Origin: Lachnospiraceae bacterium
GTDB taxonomy: Bacteria; Bacillota_A; Clostridia; Lachnospirales; Lachnospiraceae
Length of the DNA stretch: 5,480 nucleotides
Assembly (NCBI GenBank): GCA_017540915.1
Contig: JAFYAD010000030.1
Span: 1 to 5,480, forward strand
Direction: 5' to 3'
In this document: positions 1 to 5,480 of the stretch, in pieces
Position numbering within the stretch: position 1 is the first letter of the stretch
Layout: every line of letters starts with the position of its first letter
Made by a program: the position numbers and the translations under genes
Notes under the pieces: model-generated
Told to the model about the DNA's origin: nothing
Seen by the model: only the letters and a program-made list of their open reading frames with translations
Databases searched by the model: none

Positions 1-174
1 AATCTCTGTGTAGATGTGACAGGTAGCGAAGATGTGGCAGTCGGGGATGTGGCCATTTTGCTGGGGGCGCCCGGAGTAATGGATATGGATATTCTGCAGA
101 GAAATAATATGGAATACGTTCACGCAGACTGGTTGAGTATGACTGCAGACAGATTGGACAAGGTGTATTTATGA
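1..174 (+). CDS. Alanine/serine racemase family protein, C-terminal fragment (5' end outside the window)
   Basis: The frame is open from base 1 to TGA at 172-174 and gives the last 57 residues of a protein. The stretch VDVTGSEDVAVGD followed by AILLG matches the C-terminal beta-barrel domain of PLP-dependent alanine racemases, where VDVT...V.VGD...L.G follows the CMDQ-type active-site segment. The family interconverts L- and D-alanine (VanT-type members also act on serine) and supplies D-Ala for peptidoglycan. The terminal part (MEY...RLDKVYL) only loosely resembles the usual INYE...R.PRVY tail, so the protein is a divergent member. The PLP lysine and catalytic tyrosine lie outside the window, so activity and exact subtype (Alr or membrane-bound VanT-like) cannot be judged. 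The stop overlaps the start of the next gene in an ATGA, indicating an operon with translational coupling. Confidence 0.62.
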   Translation, partial: NLCVDVTGSEDVAVGDVAILLGAPGVMDMDILQRNNMEYVHADWLSMTADRLDKVYL

Positions 175-1391
175 AAACTATTTTAAAACAACAAAAAGCA
201 ATGCTTTTCATTATGATCGTAGCGATTTTGGTTTTCTTTGTCGTGGCAGCATCGGGTTGGGTCAGGGCCGGTGAGACTACTGAAGAATCGACATCACAGG
301 AGATTGGGACATTTCCGTCTCTCAAAAATGGTGATCCCGCAAAGAGGTTATGCGTAGTATCCTATGATGAATATATTCCCTTTAGCAAGCAGTTGTATTA
401 TATCCTGACAGGACTGGAAGAGACCGGCTGGATTGTTGAAGGCAGTATACCATTTACTGCGGAACAGATAGAGACAATTTACATAGATAAAATGTACGAG
501 ATTCTTGAAAAGACAGATCTGGGTCCGTACATTGAGTTTGCGCCAGGTGCCTGCTATTATCTTGCTTACGAGGATGAAAAAGAGATAGCGTCAAATCTAA
601 AAAAACGTGTTGACGAAGGGGATATCGATCTCATAATAACTACTGGAACAAGTGCCGGCGTATTCGTAAAGGAACTGGGGCTTGAGATACCGATGGTCGA
701 TTTCTCGGCTACTGATCCGGTGGCGTCAGGCATTATAGATTCGGCGACAGAAGGGACAGGAAATCCTTATGTTTGGGCTCAGGTAGAACCGTCATTGCCT
801 TTGAGACAGTTAAAGTATTATCATTCCATCAAACCATTTGACCGTCTTGGTGTGATCATATACGGTGATGAGACCATATCCGGTGTTCCGGACATAGAAA
901 GGTCAGCACAAGAGATAGGTTTTTCGTTGACTAAGTATAATATTGAAGAGCAGCAAAGAGAGACTGAGGAAGAAAAAAAAGCGTATTACAGGTTGGTAGA
1001 GGAAAAAATCCAGCAGATGTCGGAGGAAAAGATAGATGCTTTTTTCCTTACAGTGGATTTGATCAATGATTTGGAATATATAAAGCCGCTCCTCTCATAT
1101 TTTTACGATAAAGGGATACCGGTATATCTTATGGATGATGTTTCTGTTATAGAGGCCGGTGCATTGATGTTGATCTCAGCAAATGACATGGAGAACGTAG
1201 GGCGCTTCGTAGCAGATGTCATCTCAAGGACTTTAAACGGGGCCGTGGTGGGGAGTCTTCCCTGCGTTTATACGAGCGCTCCGAGCATTTACCTGAATTA
1301 CGATGCGGCTTTAGAATTGAATTATCCATTGAAATTTGAATTTTTGGCAGCTTGTGACCAGATCTTTACAGCGGAGAGTGAACAGCAATGA
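171..1391 (+). CDS. ABC_sub_bind-family extracytoplasmic solute-binding protein, membrane-anchored or secreted
   Basis: This 406-residue protein starts with a short basic segment and a hydrophobic helix (about residues 11-30), then a possible signal peptidase I site after VRA (residue 33). No lipobox cysteine follows, so it is either secreted or held by an uncleaved helix, unlike most Gram-positive binding proteins. Two Rossmann-like lobes follow. ITTGTSAG (156-163), IPMVDFSATDPVASG (173-187) and DRLGVIIY (224-231) fit the ABC_sub_bind family (PF04392, TrpX-like). A charged helical stretch lies at about 258-288, and the end (IYLNYDAALELNYP, 373-386) matches the usual family C-terminus. The start is preceded by AAGGTG at 160-165. 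The family binds amino acids or other small ligands, but the ligand here is unknown. No ABC permease or ATPase follows. The next gene, overlapped by ATGA, is an MFS protein, so this protein may feed or gate that transporter, or act as its ligand sensor. Confidence 0.8.
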   Translation: MKTILKQQKAMLFIMIVAILVFFVVAASGWVRAGETTEESTSQEIGTFPSLKNGDPAKRLCVVSYDEYIPFSKQLYYILTGLEETGWIVEGSIPFTAEQIETIYIDKMYEILEKTDLGPYIEFAPGACYYLAYEDEKEIASNLKKRVDEGDIDLIITTGTSAGVFVKELGLEIPMVDFSATDPVASGIIDSATEGTGNPYVWAQVEPSLPLRQLKYYHSIKPFDRLGVIIYGDETISGVPDIERSAQEIGFSLTKYNIEEQQRETEEEKKAYYRLVEEKIQQMSEEKIDAFFLTVDLINDLEYIKPLLSYFYDKGIPVYLMDDVSVIEAGALMLISANDMENVGRFVADVISRTLNGAVVGSLPCVYTSAPSIYLNYDAALELNYPLKFEFLAACDQIFTAESEQQ

Positions 1392-3766
1392 AAGAAAAGA
1401 AAGATAGTCTGATATATCTGTTGATTCTGTTGATGGTAGGTGGATTGTCTGTTGTTTTTGTTTCGATAATGGGCTTTCTGAATTATCGGACATCGGCATT
1501 AGAATTGGAAGAACAGGTTGTGATAAGGATAGAAAAAGACTCCGTATCGAATTTGGAGACTGCTATCGGCTTCGGAAAGAGCTTCGAAAACTATTATGGT
1601 ATGGAGGATGTTTTTGTATCATTCAAAAAACAGATGAACAATACTATTCCGTTTATTCTTGACAGGGACTTTGAACTATTGTATTGCGATTCGGAGGATG
1701 ATGGAAAAGCAGAGGAAAAGGTCACACAGTTTTTGGCATTAAGAGAGTTCGAAAATATAAAGGACGATCTGGCAAAAAATGATAGTGGGATTGCCAAAAA
1801 GAACCGCACAGAGATGGTATTAACACCTATCCGTCAAGATAAGGAGGTTATAGGCTTTTTTGGATGTCTTTATTCGGAGCATATCTTTGATAGCAGTTTC
1901 AAAAACGTCAAGAAAACAATAGCGCTATTGTCTTTGATCATATCAGTTCTGGAGTGCATAGCACTGGCTTTTTTTGTCAAGATGACGACAGGGGACAGAT
2001 GGAAAAAACGTCACAGAAGGACATCTGATCGATTTGCGGAAAAAATGATCATTATCGCGATTATGGGCGCTTCGATAATAACACTGTCAGGTGTTTCTTT
2101 GCATTTTTTTCAAAAGGATTACATGGATAAGATGGAGAATTCAGTTCAGATTTCCATGCAGAGCCTGGAAGATACTATTCGTCGTGTTCAGCAGCAGGGA
2201 GTAGACCTGAGGATGGTTGAAGATCTGAGTCAGTATATAGAGGACAGGATTTCAAATCTGACAACGATCAGGTCTGTGCGTGTAACGGATCATATCACTG
2301 AAGTGACAAGGACAGACGAGGAGTCGGATATTCTGTCTTATGTCATTGATGTGGATAAAGGGAAAGGACAAGGTCTGTATCTGGAGGCGGAATTATCCAC
2401 AGAGGCGGTGGAGAGAGAGATGCGCAGCATAGTGTTGGTGCTGCTTTCCACCATGATCATCCTCATGATCTTTGTTTTCGAACTAAATAATCTGATAGAA
2501 CTGTTTATAGCCATAAACCAAAAGAATAAAACCGGGGTGGATGCTTTTTCCGAGAAGCAGGTGGGAATTGCCCTTCGTTTTACCGGTTTTCTGTGTTCGA
2601 CAGCGGAATACATGTGTGTTCCGTACGCGGCAATGCTGATCCGTGCTAACGGAGAATCACTTTTTGGTTTGTCTGTCGGTATGACGGCTGCATTGCCACT
2701 TACAGTGGAAGGTTTAACGCAGATGGTTGCAATGCTGTGCCTGCCACGCTTTGTGAAAAAGTTTAATGTTAAGGCTACACTAGTTGTTTCTGCAATCCTA
2801 ATGATCGTTTGTAATATTTCTGCGTTTTCGTTCGGCGGAGCGTTGATCATCGTAATCTGCCGGGCTGTGGCAGGTATAGCGTATGCCGGATTCAAACAGG
2901 TTTCTAACTTTCTGATCACTAAGGGATATGAGACTGAGACGGGTAGGAGCGATAACATATCACAGGATAATGCCGGCCTTCTAGCGGGGGCTACATGCGG
3001 AGCTGGTCTGGGAGCTATCCTTTCAGCAAACACCGGATATGCAATGACTTTCGTTTTTTCAGCCTGTTTGTTTGTTGCATATCTTATGGCTACGTTTTTC
3101 CTTCTTCCATGGAAAGCTTTGGAGAAGAAGCAATCTGGTGGTGAAGCGGAGGAAAAGCCTTTGCATGTTGGTAGTATCTTACGTATGATTTTTTCAGGAG
3201 AAATACTGTATTACATTATTGCTATAGGTATACCTCTTAACATTGGTGTTATGTTGTGCGTCACTTTGATCCCTGCTATCTGCCAAACTAATGGCATTTC
3301 TTCGGTTATGTTGAGTTACTGTTATATTGCAAACGGTATTGCCGGTATTTACATCGGTCCGGCGCTGGTTTCAAAAGCAAAGAAGATTTTTGGAATACCG
3401 GTGTGCATTGCGTTTACGTTTGCTTTGGCGGCTTTGAGTATCTTTATATTGCGTTTGCCACCGTTAGCGTTGATGATCGTCATCACGAGCATGATTCTCG
3501 GTTTCCTGGATGGTTTCGGTACACCCATGTGTACGGATCAGTTTATGGAGCTTAACATTGTGAAAAATGCTGTAGATGAGTCCACGGCACTGGTATTTTC
3601 TGTTGTATTATCGTATGTATTGCTGACTTTTGCACCTATGATAGCGGAGCTGTTGCTGCTCCCGGGTGAGGGGTTCTTCTCGCCGATGATGATCGGAGCG
3701 ATACTGTATGTAGTGGCAGCTGTGCTTGTATTTTTCTTCCGTAAGAAGAAAAAGGGTGATAGATAG
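1388..3766 (+). CDS. MFS transporter with two N-terminal extracytoplasmic sensor-like modules
   Basis: The 792 residues read as three parts. Module 1: helix 8-32, an outside region 33-175 and helix 177-198. The stretch VLTPIRQDKEVIGFFG (144-159) resembles the PI...VIG strand pair of Cache domains. Module 2: helix 218-240, an outside region 241-345 (IRSVRVTD at 294-301, YLEAELS at 331-337) and helix 347-371. Module 3: about 391-785, with twelve hydrophobic segments and a central hydrophilic loop near 576-600, the layout of a complete MFS transporter. Support includes CRAVAGIAYAG in helix 4 (491-501) and buried charges E407, E441, R492 and D708. No HAMP, kinase, phosphatase or GGDEF output domain is present, so the transporter itself seems to be the output. 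It overlaps the binding-protein gene by ATGA and has GGAGAG at 1373-1378 as ribosome binding site. Transport substrate and direction are unknown. The MFS assignment is firm; the Cache-like reading is moderate. Confidence 0.82.
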   Translation: MKEKKDSLIYLLILLMVGGLSVVFVSIMGFLNYRTSALELEEQVVIRIEKDSVSNLETAIGFGKSFENYYGMEDVFVSFKKQMNNTIPFILDRDFELLYCDSEDDGKAEEKVTQFLALREFENIKDDLAKNDSGIAKKNRTEMVLTPIRQDKEVIGFFGCLYSEHIFDSSFKNVKKTIALLSLIISVLECIALAFFVKMTTGDRWKKRHRRTSDRFAEKMIIIAIMGASIITLSGVSLHFFQKDYMDKMENSVQISMQSLEDTIRRVQQQGVDLRMVEDLSQYIEDRISNLTTIRSVRVTDHITEVTRTDEESDILSYVIDVDKGKGQGLYLEAELSTEAVEREMRSIVLVLLSTMIILMIFVFELNNLIELFIAINQKNKTGVDAFSEKQVGIALRFTGFLCSTAEYMCVPYAAMLIRANGESLFGLSVGMTAALPLTVEGLTQMVAMLCLPRFVKKFNVKATLVVSAILMIVCNISAFSFGGALIIVICRAVAGIAYAGFKQVSNFLITKGYETETGRSDNISQDNAGLLAGATCGAGLGAILSANTGYAMTFVFSACLFVAYLMATFFLLPWKALEKKQSGGEAEEKPLHVGSILRMIFSGEILYYIIAIGIPLNIGVMLCVTLIPAICQTNGISSVMLSYCYIANGIAGIYIGPALVSKAKKIFGIPVCIAFTFALAALSIFILRLPPLALMIVITSMILGFLDGFGTPMCTDQFMELNIVKNAVDESTALVFSVVLSYVLLTFAPMIAELLLLPGEGFFSPMMIGAILYVVAAVLVFFFRKKKKGDR

Positions 3767-3780
3767 AGGTGATAGATATT
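3755..3780 (+). repeat. 13-bp tandem duplication across the MFS stop codon
   Basis: Two adjacent 13-bp units (3755-3767 and 3768-3780) share their first 11 bases, GGTGATAGATA. The first unit encodes the last residues Gly-Asp-Arg and contains the TAG stop. The second lies in the 3' untranslated region just before the terminator. It looks like a replication-slippage duplication; no function is evident. Confidence 0.6.
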
Positions 3781-3827
3781 TCCCCCCCCTTTACCGGACA
3801 ACCGGTAGAGAGGGGATTTTTTATTTG
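3781..3827 (+). terminator. Rho-independent terminator of the racemase/binding-protein/MFS operon
   Basis: A perfect 6-bp stem TACCGG (3792-3797) / CCGGTA (3802-3807) closes an ACAA loop. It is extended, with imperfections, by a C-rich left arm (eight C at 3782-3789) facing AGAGGGG (3809-3815). Six T follow at 3817-3822, then ATTT. It lies 15 bases after the MFS stop and ends the upstream unit. The eight-C run makes the outer stem register ambiguous. Confidence 0.9.
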
Positions 3828-3860
3828 CCATTAGTATTGAAAAAGTTTATAATCTCTTTG
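3825..3860 (+). promoter_or_regulatory. Sigma-A-type promoter for the alpha/beta hydrolase gene
   Basis: The -35 box TTGCCA (3825-3830, five of six consensus bases) is separated by exactly 17 bases from a perfect -10 box TATAAT (3848-3853), predicting a start of transcription near 3860 and a leader of about 38 bases. The -35 box overlaps the T-rich tail of the preceding terminator, so one operon ends and the next begins within about 45 bases. No operator-like palindrome is seen beyond the terminator stem itself. Confidence 0.8.
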
Positions 3861-3897
3861 GCAAGGAAAACATATAAAGATTGAAAGCGATTTTTTT

Positions 3898-4668
3898 ATG
3901 AATATTGAGATAGATGGCTTAAACATAAATTATAAGATTACCGGTGAAGGTTCAGAGACAGCAGTGATGCTGCAGGGCTGGGGGACTAACCTGGAGATAT
4001 ACGATTCTGTGGCGAGTGCCCTGAATGACAGATTCAGGTTCATACAGTTCGATCTGCCGGGTTTTGGCGGCAGTGACGAGCCGAAAGAGCCCTGGAATGT
4101 GGATGCCTATGCAGATTTTTTTTGCAAGCTGATGGAAAAGCTGGATGTAAAAAAGGCTGTGCTCATAGGTCATTCCTATGGCGGCAGGGTCATAATTAAG
4201 CTTGCAGCCAGAGACAGCATTCCCTTTGAGATACAAAAAATCGTGCTGATGGACGCAGCGGGAGTGATGCCCAAAAGATCATTCCTGGCGAAGCTTAAGA
4301 TCAAACGATACAAGATTCTGAAAAAAGTGTCCGCCAGCAGGGTGGTATATGCGCTTTTCCCGGAACTGGTGGATGACTGGAAGAGCAGGCAGGGGTCGGC
4401 CGATTACAGGAATGCCTCGCCTATGATGCGCTCCTGCATGGTGATGGCGGTCAACGAAGATCTCACGGAGCTACTGTCGAAGATCCGGCAGGAAACACTG
4501 CTCATCTGGGGAGATGCGGATACAGCCACGCCTATAGGAGATGCCCACATTATGGAGGAGCGGATCCCGAATGTGGGGCTTGCCGTTCTGAAAGGGGCAG
4601 GGCACTACGCTTTTCTGGAGCAACCCTCAGTATTCAGGGAGATTATAAGGTCTTTTCTGATACGGTGA
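3898..4668 (+). CDS. Alpha/beta hydrolase fold protein
   Basis: The 256-residue length is typical of a single-domain alpha/beta hydrolase without lid insertions. Visible motifs: oxyanion-hole strand VMLQGWGTN (23-31), FDLPGFGGSD (51-60), nucleophile elbow GHSYGG with Ser93 (91-96), acid segment WGDADTATP with Asp208 (204-212), and GAGHYAFLEQP with His236 (233-243). The triad is complete, so an active esterase, lipase, peptidase or C-C hydrolase is expected; the substrate is not readable. No signal peptide is present, so it acts in the cytoplasm. The ATG at 3898 is chosen because MNIEIDGLNINYKITG is a normal family N-terminus and no in-frame start exists back to the TAA at 3850-3852. Shine-Dalgarno support is weak: only GAAAG at 3883-3887, followed by a run of seven T touching the ATG. 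It has its own promoter and lies upstream of a MurF-like gene, suggesting but not proving a cell-envelope role. Confidence 0.9.
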   Translation: MNIEIDGLNINYKITGEGSETAVMLQGWGTNLEIYDSVASALNDRFRFIQFDLPGFGGSDEPKEPWNVDAYADFFCKLMEKLDVKKAVLIGHSYGGRVIIKLAARDSIPFEIQKIVLMDAAGVMPKRSFLAKLKIKRYKILKKVSASRVVYALFPELVDDWKSRQGSADYRNASPMMRSCMVMAVNEDLTELLSKIRQETLLIWGDADTATPIGDAHIMEERIPNVGLAVLKGAGHYAFLEQPSVFREIIRSFLIR

Positions 4669-4698
4669 TGCGCTTATTATCAAATACCGGTTAACGAT

Positions 4699-4802
4699 TT
4701 GTTACTATTCACAGCCAATATCCAATGCTGGGTGAGACGCGATAGCGACAGTAGAGTCTCGCACCCTCGGAATAACGGCGGAGTGACTGTGAATAGTAAC
4801 AG
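4699..4802. repeat. Structured palindromic element (MITE/REP-like or structured RNA leader)
   Basis: Perfect 14-bp inverted arms GTTACTATTCACAG (4701-4714) and CTGTGAATAGTAAC (4787-4800) are extended by one T-A pair (4700/4801) and one wobble pair (4699/4802). Between them is a second nested stem: GGGTGAGAC (4730-4738) pairs with GTCTCGCACCC (4756-4766) with a 2-base bulge, leaving a 17-base loop. The outer arms are far longer than chance would give in a gap of this size. No T-run follows, so it is not an ordinary terminator, and no transposase is present. The pentamer GATTT occurs at 4696-4700 and 4805-4809, weakly suggestive of a target duplication. A small non-autonomous mobile element and a conserved RNA structure both remain possible. 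Confidence 0.75.
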
Positions 4803-4828
4803 TTGATTTCGTTCGATAGTATAATAAC

Positions 4829-4833
4829 AGGAG
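4829..4833 (+). promoter_or_regulatory. Ribosome binding site fixing the Mur ligase start
   Basis: AGGAG lies 6 bases before the ATG at 4840. An in-frame TAA at 4825-4827 rules out any earlier start, so the site decides ATG 4840 over the internal methionines at codons 8 and 11. Confidence 0.8.
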
Positions 4834-4839
4834 TTTCTC

Positions 4840-5480
4840 ATGATCGTCAGAACCGTGATCATGGCCGTGATGTGTATTTATGCCGCCTTCCTTACCGCAA
4901 GGCATAACATGCATATGTTTCAGCTTAACGGCTACAAAAATGATGAACATATAAACTGGATAAAAAAACATTTAAGACAGCAGTGGCTTTTGTATTTTGG
5001 CTTTGTGTTGGGTATACTGCGCCTTTTCCTGCCCTATTTAGTCTTGGATATACTGATGTATCTTACCCTTTACATGGTGATACTGGTATATCGTGCGCTT
5101 CACCGGCTCAACAGCAAAAAGAAGCTGGTCTACACTGCCAGAGTAAAGCGAATGCTGGCAACGGATATTATTTTGGGCGCTGCCTGTATAAGCCTGTGTG
5201 CGGTCTTTAGTGGCATCACAAAGCTTTCGGGAGTGTTCATGCTGATAGTGACTTCACAGTGGTTTGCCGTGATCATCACTAATATCATCAATCATCCCTT
5301 TGAGAGCGGGTTGAGCCGTCATTACATCAATGATGCAAAGAGGATTTTAGCTGAAGCATCCGATCATCTCACCGTGATCGGTGTCACGGGAAGCTATGGC
5401 AAGACCAGCATGAAGTTCTTTCTGCAGACACTTCTGTCGGACAGGTTCAATGTGCTGGTAACTCCGGGCAATTTCAACAC
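4840..5480 (+). CDS. MurF-like Mur ligase with N-terminal membrane region (3' end outside the window)
   Basis: The frame runs open from ATG 4840 to the window edge, giving 213 residues. About residues 1-150 are largely hydrophobic, with likely helices near 1-20, 49-66, 68-87, 106-126 and 129-150 separated by basic loops. Next comes the ATP-binding Mur ligase core: VIGVTGSYGKTS (179-190, P-loop Lys188 and Thr189), then VTPGNFN (207-213), matching the T.GN.N signature after the P-loop in MurF (UDP-MurNAc-tripeptide:D-Ala-D-Ala ligase). Canonical MurF begins with a soluble UDP-substrate domain. Here only about 28 residues separate the last helix from the P-loop, so that domain is absent or replaced by a membrane anchor. 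The role is probably ATP-dependent amide ligation in peptidoglycan synthesis at the membrane; the exact substrate is uncertain. It lies downstream of the hydrolase gene, separated by a palindromic element. Confidence 0.85.
   Translation, partial: MIVRTVIMAVMCIYAAFLTARHNMHMFQLNGYKNDEHINWIKKHLRQQWLLYFGFVLGILRLFLPYLVLDILMYLTLYMVILVYRALHRLNSKKKLVYTARVKRMLATDIILGAACISLCAVFSGITKLSGVFMLIVTSQWFAVIITNIINHPFESGLSRHYINDAKRILAEASDHLTVIGVTGSYGKTSMKFFLQTLLSDRFNVLVTPGNFN

Larger units (their letters stand above)
4669..4839 (+). other. Intergenic region between the hydrolase and the Mur ligase genes
   Basis: This 171-base gap has no supportable coding sequence. It contains the palindromic element at 4699-4802, a TATAAT at 4820-4825 and the Mur ligase ribosome binding site. 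There is no T-tract terminator after the hydrolase, so read-through from the hydrolase promoter into the Mur ligase gene is likely. Confidence 0.6.

Noticed and set aside
973..980. Eight-A run in the binding-protein gene as a programmed slippage site
   Set aside because: It falls in a Glu/Lys-rich helix, the frame continues through normal family motifs, and no alternative-frame product is evident.
2338..3033. Long open frame of 231 codons on the minus strand
   Set aside because: It lies wholly inside the well-supported MFS gene, and its translation is low-complexity Ser/Thr/Pro/Ala-rich with no recognisable domain: a shadow frame.
3837..3842. TTGAAA as the -35 box for the hydrolase promoter
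   Set aside because: It is only 5 bases from the TATAAT; TTGCCA at 3825-3830 gives the proper 17-base spacing.
4701..4800. Palindrome as an intrinsic terminator of the hydrolase gene
   Set aside because: The arms are separated by 72 bases and no T-run follows the right arm (AGTTGATTTCG).
4696..4809. GATTT flanking repeats as a true target-site duplication
   Set aside because: The repeat is only 5 bases, and the right copy is separated from the palindrome arm by four bases (AGTT) while the left copy abuts its arm, so chance is likely.
4820..4825. Perfect TATAAT as a -10 box for the Mur ligase gene, with GTAACA (4796-4801) as a possible -35 at 18-bp spacing
   Set aside because: Transcription would start near 4832, inside the AGGAG site at 4829-4833, and would destroy the ribosome binding site; the -35 match is only four of six and comes from the palindrome arm.
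4680..4971. Two minus-strand open frames of 60 and 88 codons over the palindrome and the Mur ligase start
   Set aside because: They run through the structured palindrome and antisense to the Mur ligase, with no domain resemblance.
4983..5210. Plus-strand open frame of 75 codons
   Set aside because: It lies in another frame within the Mur ligase gene, whose frame continues to a clear P-loop and GNFN motif.

Overview
The window suggests a low-to-moderate-GC Gram-positive anaerobe of the Clostridia, most plausibly Lachnospiraceae (Butyrivibrio/Roseburia-like). This rests on protein style, AGGAG-type ribosome binding sites, sigma-A promoter spacing and the gene neighbourhood. It is an inference; there is no rRNA or other taxonomic marker here. 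All supported genes are on the + strand.

Left unit (1-3827): the 3' end of an alanine/serine racemase-family gene, a 406-aa ABC_sub_bind-type solute-binding protein and a 792-aa membrane protein. Both junctions are ATGA overlaps, so the three genes are probably one translationally coupled operon, closed by a strong intrinsic terminator. The 792-aa protein is the most unusual item. Two extracytoplasmic sensor-like (Cache/PAS-like) modules, each bracketed by membrane helices, precede a complete 12-helix MFS transporter domain. Together with the adjacent binding protein it could be a binding-protein-assisted or ligand-gated secondary transporter. The ligand cannot be read from the sequence; the upstream racemase makes an amino acid a guess worth testing.

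Right unit (3825-5480): a near-consensus sigma-A promoter begins within the tail of the terminator and drives an alpha/beta hydrolase with an intact Ser-Asp-His triad but a poor ribosome binding site. A 171-bp gap follows, holding a roughly 100-bp structured palindromic element with perfect 14-bp outer arms (MITE/REP-like, or a structured RNA leader). The last gene is an open-ended MurF-like Mur ligase. Its N-terminus is a multi-pass membrane region instead of the usual soluble UDP-substrate domain, and its P-loop and the following GNFN motif are intact at the window edge.

The racemase fragment and the Mur ligase bracket the window with a D-alanine/peptidoglycan theme. The binding protein-MFS pair between them may relate to D-amino-acid or cell-wall metabolism, but nothing in the sequence proves this. 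No tRNA, rRNA, CRISPR array, transposase or origin was seen, and no gene-free stretch exceeds 300 bases.
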